Part shown: piece after piece, positions 26,066 to 34,124 of the stretch
Layout: the number at the start of each line of letters is the position of its first letter
Position numbering within the stretch: position 1 is the first letter of the stretch
Assembly: GCA_964568735.1 (NCBI GenBank)
Contig: CAZMRF010000001.1
Coordinates: forward strand, 62,001-126,000
Origin: CAZMRF01 sp964568735
Lineage (GTDB): Bacteria; Acidobacteriota; Polarisedimenticolia; JACPZX01
DNA: 64,000 nucleotides
Reading direction: 5' to 3'
Program-made: the position numbers and the translations under genes
The notes under the pieces: generated by a model
Database searches by the model: none
What the model was told of the DNA's origin: nothing
The model's input: only the letters and a program-made list of their open reading frames with translations

Positions 26066-27418
26066 TCAATTGAACCGCGCCGTGAGGGAGAGTCCGAAGC
26101 GCCAGTCGTCGATCTTCTGCCTCTCCACGACCTGAATCTGCTGGCCGCTCATGTTCAGGCGACTGACCTCGACATCGCTCCACTGGGCGTTGCGAGAGTA
26201 GGAGAGCGATCCTGCGAAGCCCGCCCTGAAGGCAACATCGAGCGACCCCGTGCCGCTCCTGGCGAGCGTCTCGTCGTCCTGCTGCGACTCTGCCCCGCGC
26301 GAAGTGGACTGGTTGGCGTAGAGCGATCCGCCCAGGATCCGGTTGAAGGTGACCCTCGTTCCAGTGAACCAGGTCTCCGTCCGGCTGACGGCGAAGGATC
26401 CGCTTCCCGTCGAGAGCTGCTGGTTGTAGCCCGCCTCCGCGTTGACGGATCGTCCCGTCCACTGGATCGCGGTCTCCGCGTGGGTGCCGCTGCTCGGGGA
26501 GAGGGAGGCATCGTCGGGCACGACGACGTCGTATCCGAAGAGGCCTCGCGCCGAGAGGCGCGTGCCCATCCCCAGCCGCCCGCCAGCGCTCAGGTTGTAG
26601 GTCTGGTTCTCCCGGCGCAGCGTGCGGAGTACAAGGGTCGGGGCGTTCGGGTCGATGGGACGATTCTCCTCCACGAATTCTCGCTGCTTGAACTGGTTGG
26701 TTGCCGCCCGCGCGCTCAGGTCGAGACCCGACCTCGTACTCAGCTCCCGCGTCCAGCGCACGTTGAGTCCCACCCCCGTGAAGTCCACGAGGTTCGGGTC
26801 GCTGAAGGACTGGAATGCATGCTCGACCTCGGTTCTCAGCGCGCTCGAGACCCCGAGCTGATGGTCGAGCTGCGCGCCGGCGCGATTGCCCCTCCGATCG
26901 GTGAACTGCGTGAGCACGACAGGCCCCGTGACGTTGGTGGCGCTCGCGCCCTGTTCCGGCGTGTAGGCGAAGGCATCCGAAAGGGTGAAGCGGGTCCTGG
27001 GCGAGAGACGCCAGTTGCTGCGGAGCTGGCCGACGTGCGAGAGGCGGTTCAGGCCCGTCCTATCCCGGTAGAAGGTACCGAGGGGCGAGTAGCTTCCGTT
27101 GAAGCTCCAGAGGTTTCCCGTCCGATCCGCGGTGCCGGTGAGCCGGAGCTCGCTGGCCAAGTCTCCGTCCGGACCGCGAGCCCTGCATTTCTGGGGAGTG
27201 GTCGAGGGCGGACATGTGCTCGAGCTGTAATCCACGTTGTCGGCCCAGGTGCTGCGCAACCCCGCCGAGCTCGAGAGATCCCATTGGGCGGAGGCGGGGG
27301 TCCACGCGGCCGCCCCGAAGAGGAGCGCCACGACGGTCCTGCCTTGGAGCGCGCTTGGAATCCGCGCGCTGCGCACTCGCTGGCCGCGCCCTCGTGGGGC
27401 CTGCATGACGTCGCTCAT
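26066..27418 (-). CDS. Outer-membrane beta-barrel protein of the exopolysaccharide operon
   Basis: 450 residues with a signal peptide (TVVALLFGAAAWTPASA) and dozens of alternating amphipathic strands with Arg/Thr/Ser-rich turns. It ends in LSLTARFN, close to the terminal aromatic of barrel proteins. Placement directly after Wza and before the Wzz protein matches barrels found in XrtA-associated and similar exopolysaccharide loci. ATG 27418 overlaps the Wza stop (ATGA). It may help polymer cross or attach to the outer membrane. DPN tripeptides occur twice (SDPNLV, IDPNAP). Confidence 0.75.
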   Translation of the reverse strand: MSDVMQAPRGRGQRVRSARIPSALQGRTVVALLFGAAAWTPASAQWDLSSSAGLRSTWADNVDYSSSTCPPSTTPQKCRARGPDGDLASELRLTGTADRTGNLWSFNGSYSPLGTFYRDRTGLNRLSHVGQLRSNWRLSPRTRFTLSDAFAYTPEQGASATNVTGPVVLTQFTDRRGNRAGAQLDHQLGVSSALRTEVEHAFQSFSDPNLVDFTGVGLNVRWTRELSTRSGLDLSARAATNQFKQREFVEENRPIDPNAPTLVLRTLRRENQTYNLSAGGRLGMGTRLSARGLFGYDVVVPDDASLSPSSGTHAETAIQWTGRSVNAEAGYNQQLSTGSGSFAVSRTETWFTGTRVTFNRILGGSLYANQSTSRGAESQQDDETLARSGTGSLDVAFRAGFAGSLSYSRNAQWSDVEVSRLNMSGQQIQVVERQKIDDWRFGLSLTARFN

Positions 27419-28035
27419 GGGATGAAAATCGTGTCTCCCGGGTGCAGGAGGAGGTTCTGCTCCGGGCGATCACCCGACATGACTTTCTTGAAATTGATTT
27501 CGTGCCGGACCTCCATGTGTCCGGTCTGCCGCAGCAGGACGATCTTGTCGGGATGGGCGAAGGCCGAGAAGCCGCCCGCGAGGGAGATGGCCTGGGCCAG
27601 GGAAGTCCTGTCTTTCAGCCTCAGCTCGCCGGGTCGCACGACCTCACCGACGAGGAAAACCTTGTAGCTGTTGATCTCCTGGACGATCACGGAGACCTCC
27701 GGCTCGCTGACGTAGAGCTTCCACTTCTCCGTCAACGCGTCCTTGAGCTGGACCGGAGTCAGCCCGGCGGCCTGCACGTCGTCGATGAGCGGCAGCGAGA
27801 TCTTCCCGTCGGGACGCACGGGAACGGTCAGCGATAGGTCAGGCGTCTTCCAGACGGCGATCTGGAGGACATCCTCGATGCCGATCACGTAGTCGCCGGC
27901 GTAGGGTCCGGCGGGTTCGGGCGGCGCGGATGGAATGTCGGCGGAATCGGCCGCCATCCCGGGCCTGCAGGCGACGAGGATCACCAGCAACGCGGCTGAC
28001 AGGGCGGCCCAACCCGGAAGCACTCTAATCCTCAC
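27415..28035 (-). CDS. Wza-type polysaccharide export protein
   Basis: 206 residues from the GTG at 28035, preceded by AGGAG and placing the signal segment (GWAALSAALLVILVAC) first; an ATG at 28086 is the alternative. The Poly_export domain starts YVIGIEDVLQIAVWKTPDLSLTVPVRPDGKISLPLIDD. A SLBB domain follows (KVFLVGEVVRPGELRL, then ISLAGGFSAFAHPDKIVLLR). The protein is shorter than E. coli Wza and lacks its C-terminal membrane helix, as is common in GumB-like exporters. A Cys in the signal (VAC) could be a lipidation site but the context is poor. First gene of the operon. Confidence 0.87.
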   Translation of the reverse strand: MRIRVLPGWAALSAALLVILVACRPGMAADSADIPSAPPEPAGPYAGDYVIGIEDVLQIAVWKTPDLSLTVPVRPDGKISLPLIDDVQAAGLTPVQLKDALTEKWKLYVSEPEVSVIVQEINSYKVFLVGEVVRPGELRLKDRTSLAQAISLAGGFSAFAHPDKIVLLRQTGHMEVRHEINFKKVMSGDRPEQNLLLHPGDTIFIP

Positions 28036-28089
28036 CGGCTCTGTTCTCCTCTGCCCCAGGAAGACCGGGATTCCGAACGAGATCATCGC

Positions 28090-28108
28090 CGGGGGATCGG
28101 ATCCCCCG
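28090..28108. promoter_or_regulatory. 9-1-9 palindrome in the wza leader
   Basis: Arms CGGGGGATC and GATCCCCCG around a single G, on both strands. It lies about 110 bp downstream of the predicted transcription start and 55 bp before the GTG of the export gene. The one-base centre suits a DNA operator better than an RNA hairpin. Confidence 0.45.
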
Positions 28109-28227
28109 CCGGACCGGGCCTAATCGCCCGATGACCGGGCCTCTGCCGGCGCGCGGAAACCTCCGCCTTCCGACCGGCGGCCTGCCCGGACGGAGGGTTC
28201 CGTCGATGAGCCTTGGATGGATGCCAT

Positions 28228-28256
28228 CATATACGGTGAGCCCCGGTGCCCGTCAA
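28228..28256 (-). promoter_or_regulatory. Predicted promoter of the exopolysaccharide operon
   Basis: Minus strand TTGACG (28256-28251), 17-bp spacer, TATATG (28233-28228). An overlapping TATGAT is shifted by 2 bp. It would transcribe the whole block from the Wza gene to the CapA-like gene, since internal gaps are short. Confidence 0.6.
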
Positions 28257-28369
28257 GCCAAAACGAACCCCTGCGAACAAAGAGCCCGGATCCTCGCCAG
28301 GGCGTTGGAGGCCACAGGAGGCGGAGAATCCCGGGAAAGGCACCGCACCACGGCGGATCAGGAGAGGCT

Positions 28370-30241
28370 TCAGCGAGGCTCGGGCGGCGGGGTCTGGCGG
28401 CTGGCCACGACCCGTCCCCCCGATGCTGCGAATTCCGGCACGAGCTCCGCCAGCGCCAGGCGAACGGGCCCGTCGGTCATCTCGATCCCGCCGCTTCCCC
28501 GGCCGCGAAGGGCCGCGAGCCGGGTGAGGAGATCGCTCTCCGCCGTGCCCTCCTCCCGGCATTTCAGGATCTTCTCGTGGCTGGTCGCCTGGATATCCTC
28601 GCGGTTGAGATGAAGCTCTTCGTGGAGCTTCTCGCCGGGGCGTAGTCCCGTGAAGACGATCTCGATGTCGCTGCCGGGCGCGAACCCGGAGAGATCGATC
28701 AGGTTGCGCGCGAGATCGACGATCCGGATCGCCTGCCCCATGTCGAGGATGTAGACCTCTCCTCCCTGCCCCATCGTCCCCGCCTGCAGGACGAGCTGCA
28801 CCGCTTCCGGGATGGTCATGAAGTAGCGCGTGACGTCGGGGTGAGTGACGGTCACGGGACCGCCCTCCGCGATCTGCTTCTTGAAGAGCGGGACGACGGA
28901 TCCATCGCTGCCCAGCACGTTGCCGAACCTGACCGAGACGAATCGGGTCGAACCCCGGTTCATGCTCTGGACCACGAGCTCGGCGACTCGCTTCGTGGCC
29001 CCCATGACGCTCACCGGGTTGACCGCCTTGTCCGTGGAGATGAGGACGAATCGCTCGCAGCCGTGCGACTCCGCCTCCCGTGCCGTGATCCAGGTCCCGA
29101 TGACGTTGTTCTTGAAGGCTTCCGCCGCGTTCAGCTCCATCAACGGCACGTGCTTGTAGGCGGCGGCGTGGAAGACCGTGTGCGGACGATACAACCCGAA
29201 GACCTCCTCCATCCTCGGCTGATCCGTGATGTCGGCGACGACCGCCTCGAGCGCGAGCGTCGGGAACCGCTTCCTGAGCTCGAGCTCCACGAAATACATG
29301 TTGTTCTCGTTGCGGTCGAGGAGGATGAGCTGCTCGGGCTCGAACTCCGCCACCTGCCGCGCGAGCTCACGCCCGATCGAGCCCCCTCCTCCCGTGACGA
29401 GCACTCGTTTCCCTTGGAGGTAGGATCCGATGGCCGCGAGATCCACCTTGACCGGGTCCCGCCCCAGGAGATCCTCGAGCTCCACGTCGCGGACCTGGCT
29501 CAGGTGCACCTGGCCGTCGATGAGCTGCTTCATGGGCGGAAGGGTCCGGGTCCGGAGCCCGGCGCGCTGGCAGTACTTGTAGACCTCCGCCAGATCGCTC
29601 CCCGACGCGGAGGGTATGGCGACGACGACCTCGCGGACCTGCCGCTCGGCAGCCACCCTGGGAATCTCCTCGTGGCCCCCGAGGACAGGGACTCCGTGGA
29701 TCCTCACCCCCCACTTCGCGGCGTCGTCATCGATGAAGCCGACGGGGTTGTAGTCCATCCGCTGGTTGTTCCTCATCTCGCGCAGGATGATCTCGCCTGC
29801 GTCCCCCGCTCCCACGATGAGGATCGGTCTGCGCGTCTTGAGGACTCGCGCCTGGCTCAGCTCCTTCTGCATCCGGGTCAGGAAGCGGACTCCGCCCACG
29901 AGGCCGAAGACGATCATGGCGTCGATCAGGACCACCGAGCGGGGCATCCCGCGGTCGTAACCCAGGAGGATGAACAGAGCGACCAGCAGGATGCTCCTGG
30001 CCCCCACCGACTTGAGGATCAGGAGCAGATCCGTGACGCTCGCGTAACGCCAGATGCCCCGGTAGAGCCCGGTTGCGTAGAAGGCGAGCGGCGTGACGAC
30101 GAGATCGATGACGAGCCACTGCTCGAAATGGACGAAGGCGGAGGGGAACGGCGTGTCGAACCGGAGATAGTTGGCCGCAAGGCTGGCCAGCACGACGGCG
30201 ACCATGTCGGCCACCAGAAGCACTGCCGACTTGCGGTTCAT
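28370..30241 (-). CDS. Membrane-bound UDP-sugar 4,6-dehydratase (CapD/PglF/WbpM type)
   Basis: 623 residues from ATG 30241 with GGGGGGAG upstream. Four N-terminal transmembrane helices, a first Rossmann domain (ILIVGAGDAGEIILREM), then the catalytic SDR domain with VTGGGGSIGRELARQ, VFHAAAYKHVPLME and STDKAVNPVSVMGATKR, where Met replaces the SDR tyrosine as in this family, and RFGNVLGSDGSVVPLF. The enzyme converts UDP-GlcNAc to the 4-keto-6-deoxy sugar at the inner face of the membrane. The DegT aminotransferase in the neighbouring operon could use that product. It has its own promoter and is separated from the main operon by 334 bp. Confidence 0.9.
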   Translation of the reverse strand: MNRKSAVLLVADMVAVVLASLAANYLRFDTPFPSAFVHFEQWLVIDLVVTPLAFYATGLYRGIWRYASVTDLLLILKSVGARSILLVALFILLGYDRGMPRSVVLIDAMIVFGLVGGVRFLTRMQKELSQARVLKTRRPILIVGAGDAGEIILREMRNNQRMDYNPVGFIDDDAAKWGVRIHGVPVLGGHEEIPRVAAERQVREVVVAIPSASGSDLAEVYKYCQRAGLRTRTLPPMKQLIDGQVHLSQVRDVELEDLLGRDPVKVDLAAIGSYLQGKRVLVTGGGGSIGRELARQVAEFEPEQLILLDRNENNMYFVELELRKRFPTLALEAVVADITDQPRMEEVFGLYRPHTVFHAAAYKHVPLMELNAAEAFKNNVIGTWITAREAESHGCERFVLISTDKAVNPVSVMGATKRVAELVVQSMNRGSTRFVSVRFGNVLGSDGSVVPLFKKQIAEGGPVTVTHPDVTRYFMTIPEAVQLVLQAGTMGQGGEVYILDMGQAIRIVDLARNLIDLSGFAPGSDIEIVFTGLRPGEKLHEELHLNREDIQATSHEKILKCREEGTAESDLLTRLAALRGRGSGGIEMTDGPVRLALAELVPEFAASGGRVVASRQTPPPEPR

Positions 30242-30321
30242 GAAGCTCCCCCCGGGTGGCGGCCTCGCGCAAGAGCCCGGCGGACGGGAAGATTCGGGCC
30301 ATGAGTGCGAGAGACGAGGAG

Positions 30322-30351
30322 TATATACGTCCCGTTCTCGAACCCTGTCAA
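30322..30351 (-). promoter_or_regulatory. Predicted promoter of the dehydratase gene
   Basis: Minus strand TTGACA (30351-30346), 18-bp spacer, TATATA (30327-30322). It overlaps the last codons of the small barrel gene and gives a leader of about 75 nt. Confidence 0.55.
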
Positions 30352-30938
30352 CGCCCGAGCCGGCGGGTCCAGGCGATGATGAATCGGAAGGCGTCGGGCG
30401 CAATGCCGAAGGTGGACCAGGTCGTGTACTGCCCCTCGAATCTGAGCCAGCTTCGCTTCCCGAGCGACATGTGCCCTCCCACCCCCAGCGCATAGGCTAC
30501 GCCCACGTCGCTGTCCGCCTCCGAGCGGGCGCTGATGGGGCCCGTCTGAGTGGAGATCACCGCTTCGTCCGTGCCGACCTGATCGAAAGCGACGCCGGCC
30601 CCGAAGAAGCCGTAGGGCCGCGTTCGCTGGTCGCGCTCGGACCGGAAGGTGAGGGTTCCGCGCACCGTGAGGAAGGTGAGGGTCTCGTCGGGCCCGTTCT
30701 CGATGGAGCCGGGGTAGCGATCCAGGCCGAACCCGACGGACCAGTAGGGTCTGAAGTGGAATGCTCCGAAGGCTCCGGCCCCCCACGTCGGCTCGAGCCC
30801 CCCTTCGTCCCCCGGCAGGAGGTAGGCCGTGCTACCGCCGACCTCCCAGCAGCCCTCGCAGATCTCGGCGCCTGAGGCGAACGGGATGGCGGTGCTCACC
30901 GCCAGGAGAGCGGCAGCGAGCCAGCGGGCGCCGGCCAC
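30348..30938 (-). CDS. Small outer-membrane beta-barrel protein
   Basis: 196 residues from GTG 30938, five bases after the previous stop; a TTG at 30962 would overlap it. Signal segment WLAAALLAVSTAIPFASG, then a CEGC pair at the mature N-terminus, followed by alternating strands (WGAGAFGAFHFRPYWSVGFGL, FLTVRGTLTF, YGFFGAGVAF). The pattern fits an eight-stranded OmpW/OprF-like barrel. It forms a pair with the barrel gene immediately upstream. Function is unknown. Confidence 0.65.
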   Translation of the reverse strand: MAGARWLAAALLAVSTAIPFASGAEICEGCWEVGGSTAYLLPGDEGGLEPTWGAGAFGAFHFRPYWSVGFGLDRYPGSIENGPDETLTFLTVRGTLTFRSERDQRTRPYGFFGAGVAFDQVGTDEAVISTQTGPISARSEADSDVGVAYALGVGGHMSLGKRSWLRFEGQYTTWSTFGIAPDAFRFIIAWTRRLGR

Positions 30939-30945
30939 GAGCCGC

Positions 30946-31692
30946 CTACCGGCGGCCGCCAAGAATGAAGGTCGCTCCGGCGGTAGCCTCGAAGGCGTCC
31001 TGGTTCTGATCGAAGGTGTCGTGGTGGTAGTACCGCACTTCGTATCTCACCGCGAACCAGTCGTTGAAGAACGTGCGTGCCCCGAGCCCGACGGTCAGGA
31101 GCACCCCGCTGTCCTGCTCGTTGAGGTGGGTCTGCCAGGAGACCTCTTCTTCGGGATTGGGGATGTTCTGGTTCGGGTCCTTGACGTGACCGTCCGGGGT
31201 GATGTCGCTGCAAGCGACGGCACCTGCCGCATTGGGATCGGGATCCGGCTGCAGATCGAGGCAGAACTGGGAGGCGGCCCGATCCTCCACGACCGACCCC
31301 AGGCCGACGGAGAGGTAGGGGATCGTGGCGCTGTCCGACTCGGTAAGGAAGTTCGCGGTAAGTCCCATGCTGACGTAGAGGAAGTCCGTGCCTGCCTCGT
31401 TCGAGAAGGGGACCTGGTTGGCCGGCTGGGAGGGGTCGCCGGCGAAGCCGGTGACCTCGTGGCTGGTGTCGTATTTGTCGACGCCCAGCTCGATCATGAT
31501 CCGCTGGGAGATCGCGTAGCCGAACGTGAACCCATAGGTCGAATCTGACCTGACGGCCTGCTTGTTGTCCCCGCTCTGGACCCCTCCATGGATGCCGATC
31601 TCGAAGCTCTTGTCGTAGATGCCCGCGACGGCGGGGAGGGAGGCACACCACGCGAGAAGCCCGCAGCCCATGAAGATCCGGCACGATCTCAT
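30946..31692 (-). CDS. Small outer-membrane beta-barrel protein
   Basis: 248 residues with a signal peptide ending in AVA. Strands such as FEIGIHGGVQSGD, YGFTFGYAISQRIMIELGV, DFLYVSMGLTANFL and WFAVRYEVRYYHHD alternate polar and hydrophobic residues, and the protein ends ATFILGGRR. A cysteine-containing, DPN-bearing loop (CLDLQPDPDPN, KDPNQNIPNPEEE) is inserted before strand six. The layout resembles OmpW-type barrels in lineages that pair two or more of them. ATG 31692 follows a strong predicted promoter. Ligand unknown. Confidence 0.68.
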   Translation of the reverse strand: MRSCRIFMGCGLLAWCASLPAVAGIYDKSFEIGIHGGVQSGDNKQAVRSDSTYGFTFGYAISQRIMIELGVDKYDTSHEVTGFAGDPSQPANQVPFSNEAGTDFLYVSMGLTANFLTESDSATIPYLSVGLGSVVEDRAASQFCLDLQPDPDPNAAGAVACSDITPDGHVKDPNQNIPNPEEEVSWQTHLNEQDSGVLLTVGLGARTFFNDWFAVRYEVRYYHHDTFDQNQDAFEATAGATFILGGRR

Positions 31693-31773
31693 CGAGGTCC
31701 ACTCCGCAGGCCGGAGGGGAGATCCGGCCGGTCCGCAGCCTTACGCAGGTCGCTCGTCGAATCGGGAGGCGGC

Positions 31774-31801
31774 ATTATATCGGCCTCCCTCTCGAAGTCA
31801 A
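31774..31801 (-). promoter_or_regulatory. Predicted promoter of the barrel pair
   Basis: Minus strand TTGACT (31801-31796), 16-bp spacer, perfect TATAAT (31779-31774). Leader about 75 nt. A TACAAT at 31853-31858 on the plus strand could serve the divergent aminotransferase gene, but no matching -35 box was seen there. Confidence 0.6.
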
Positions 31802-31867
31802 CGAGAGGGCGCCCGCCGCGGGCGCTCGGGCCGCGCGGATCCGGGGGTTCCGCTACAATGCGCGCCT

Positions 31868-33028
31868 ATGCGCCGTACCTTCGCACGCCGGACCGAGGGG
31901 CTCACACAATCGGAGATCCGGCGCATGAGCCGCGAGTGCGAGATCGCGGGAGGCGTCAACCTCGGCCAGGGCATCTGCGACCTGCCGATCGAGGAGGGCA
32001 TCAAGAGAGGGGTCGCCCGCGCCATCGAATCCGGGCACAGCCAGTACTCGAAGTTCGAAGGCATCGATCCCCTCCGCGCCGGCATTGCCGGGAAAGCGGC
32101 TTCCTACAACGGCATCTCCTGCAACCCTGACACGCAGGTGGTCGTGACGGTTGGCTCCACGGGGGGCTTCGCCCTGGCCTGCCTCGCCCTTCTGGATCCG
32201 GGGGACGAGGCGATCGTGTTCACCCCCTACTACGCCTATCACGTGAACATGATCCGCCTCTGCGGAGCCATGCCCGTCTTCGTCCCCCTCCTGCCGCCGG
32301 AGTGGGACTTCGACGACGCCGCGCTGCAGGCCGCCTTCACTCCCAGGACACGCATGGTCGTCGTCAACACGCCGTGCAATCCGTGCGGGAAGGTCTTCAC
32401 CTCCGGGGAGCTGCAGAGGATCGGCTCGCTCTGCAGCGAAGCGGGAGCCGTGGCCGTCACCGACGAGATCTACGAGTACATCCTCTTCGACGGGCGCCGC
32501 CACGTCAGCCTGGCCTCGCTCCCCGGGATGGCGGAGCACACGGTGACGCTGTCCGGCTTCTCGAAAACCTACAGCATGACGGGATGGAGGCTCGGCTACG
32601 CGCTCGGGCCGGAGGCGGTCATCGAGCGGATGGGGCTCCTCAACGACCTGATCTATGTCTGCGCCCCGACGCCTCTGCAGCACGGCGTCCTCGAGGCGCT
32701 CGCACTCCCGCCGGGCTACTACGAGGAGCTCCGGACCACCTACGCGGCCAAGCGCGACATGCTCGTGGACGCCTGCCGCAGGGCGCGGATCGAGCCGTGG
32801 ATACCACGAGGGGCCTACTATTTCCTCGCCGACGTTTCGGCCCTCGGCTGCCCCGACGACGGCGCCGCCGCCGCGAAGCTGCTCAGGGAGGCGGGAGTGG
32901 CCACGGTGCCCGGCGGGGCCTTCTTCCCCGACCCGGCGCAGGGGCGCCGGCTCGTGCGATTCTGCTTCGCGAAGGAGCTCAGCGCCCTGGAGATGGCGGG
33001 CCGCGGCCTCGAACGGCTCCGGGCATGA
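31868..33028 (+). CDS. Class I/II PLP-dependent aminotransferase
   Basis: 386 residues from ATG 31868. The fold-type I aminotransferase pattern is complete: INLGQG-like VNLGQGICDLP, VTVGSTGGFALACLALLDPGDEAI, VVVNTPCNPCGKVF, VTDEIYEYILFD, the PLP lysine K233 in SGFSKTYSMTGWRLGY, and a late VRFCFAKE arginine region. It is closest in style to aspartate/aromatic or methionine-type aminotransferases; the substrate cannot be fixed. The stop overlaps the SGNH hydrolase start (ATGA), so the two form a bicistron. Confidence 0.87.
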   Translation: MRRTFARRTEGLTQSEIRRMSRECEIAGGVNLGQGICDLPIEEGIKRGVARAIESGHSQYSKFEGIDPLRAGIAGKAASYNGISCNPDTQVVVTVGSTGGFALACLALLDPGDEAIVFTPYYAYHVNMIRLCGAMPVFVPLLPPEWDFDDAALQAAFTPRTRMVVVNTPCNPCGKVFTSGELQRIGSLCSEAGAVAVTDEIYEYILFDGRRHVSLASLPGMAEHTVTLSGFSKTYSMTGWRLGYALGPEAVIERMGLLNDLIYVCAPTPLQHGVLEALALPPGYYEELRTTYAAKRDMLVDACRRARIEPWIPRGAYYFLADVSALGCPDDGAAAAKLLREAGVATVPGGAFFPDPAQGRRLVRFCFAKELSALEMAGRGLERLRA

Positions 33029-34101
33029 AGCGCGCCGAGCTGGCGCGGAACCTCGCCCTCTCGGCGGGCGTGACGGTACTCCTGCTCGGGCTCATCGAAG
33101 GCGGAGTCCGCCTCGCGGGACTCGCCCCCCCCCGATCCCTCGCCTTCCCCGACATCGAGACCTGGGAGTCCAATCCCGGGCCCTTCGAGCCCAACCAGCA
33201 GTTCGTCGATCGGATGGTGCCCCGGCTCCCCCATCGGATCACCATCAACTCACACGGGTTCCGTGGCGGGCCCTTCGAGCTGCCGAAGCCTGCGGGGACG
33301 GCTCGCGTTCTCTGCCTGGGGGACTCCTATACGTTCGGCGACTACGTGAACGACGACGAGACCTTCCCTGCGGCCCTCCAGGCAAACCTCAAACGCCTCA
33401 TCCCGGAGCGGCCCACGGAAGTCATCAACGCAGGAGTCAACGGCTACACCATCGTCGACGAGCGGGAGTTTGCGGAAGAGAAGGGCTTCGCCCTGCACCC
33501 GGATGTGATCGTCCTAGGGTTCGTGATGAACGACCTCGCCGACCTCACCCGGCGGGTCTCAACGCGCGAGAATCAGAAGACCGAGGCCGAGCGGATGTCC
33601 GTCTCGCTCCTGACTCCCATCAAGCGCATCCTGCGGCAGACCGCGACCTACAACTGGCTCTTCAAGCTCAAGGCGCAGGCCCTGGCGCGCGCCGGCACGG
33701 ACCCGACTCTCCAGGCCCTTCCGCAATATCACCTTCTCCGTCCGCCGTTCGATGAGGAGACGGAGGCGCTCTTCGTCAGGTACGCCAGTGAGCTGGGGCA
33801 GCTCGCGGACTCCGCGAGGCAGGCAAGGGTTCCGCTCCTCCTGGTGCTCTTCCCCTTCTACGAGCAGGTGGCGCGGGGCGCGACTGCAGTGGCCCAGGCG
33901 AGGATCGGCGAGATCGCAAAGGCCTCGGGAGTCCCCTGGGTGGACCTCCTTCCTGCCTTTCTGGGGCAGGGCCAGGAGGCGGGAAAGCTCTTCCTGATGC
34001 CGCGCAACCACCATCCCTCGGCCGAGGGGTACCGGGTGGCCGCCGATGCGGTCGGGAGAGCCATCGCGGCGATTCTGAGCGGCGAAGCACGCCAGCCCTG
34101 A
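33025..34101 (+). CDS. Membrane-anchored SGNH/GDSL hydrolase
   Basis: 358 residues. A single N-terminal helix (residues ~8-28) anchors it. The SGNH signature follows: LCLGDSYTFGDY with nucleophile S101, then INAGVNGYTI, GFVMNDLAD, and a late NHHPSAEGY carrying the catalytic His. Such periplasmic esterases often add or remove acetyl groups on surface polysaccharides (AlgX/AlgJ-like). Here it is co-transcribed with an aminotransferase rather than with the exopolysaccharide operon, so the substrate is open. Confidence 0.82.
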   Translation: MKRAELARNLALSAGVTVLLLGLIEGGVRLAGLAPPRSLAFPDIETWESNPGPFEPNQQFVDRMVPRLPHRITINSHGFRGGPFELPKPAGTARVLCLGDSYTFGDYVNDDETFPAALQANLKRLIPERPTEVINAGVNGYTIVDEREFAEEKGFALHPDVIVLGFVMNDLADLTRRVSTRENQKTEAERMSVSLLTPIKRILRQTATYNWLFKLKAQALARAGTDPTLQALPQYHLLRPPFDEETEALFVRYASELGQLADSARQARVPLLLVLFPFYEQVARGATAVAQARIGEIAKASGVPWVDLLPAFLGQGQEAGKLFLMPRNHHPSAEGYRVAADAVGRAIAAILSGEARQP

Positions 34102-34108
34102 ACCGCGG

Positions 34109-34124
34109 CGCCCGCCGCCGGGCG
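34109..34124. terminator. Small GC hairpin between convergent genes
   Basis: CGCCCG (34109-34114), loop CCGC, CGGGCG (34119-34124). It fills the 23-bp gap between the SGNH hydrolase and radical SAM genes. There is no T-run on either side, so it is at most a weak bidirectional terminator. Confidence 0.3.

Larger units (their letters stand above)
28036..28369. other. 334-bp intergenic region: promoter and leader of the exopolysaccharide operon
   Basis: No gene is supported. It contains the predicted promoter at 28228-28256 and, in the ~190-nt leader, a near-perfect palindrome at 28090-28108. The rest (28260-28369) shows nothing recognisable. No U-run hairpin terminator for the upstream dehydratase gene was seen. 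Confidence 0.6.
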
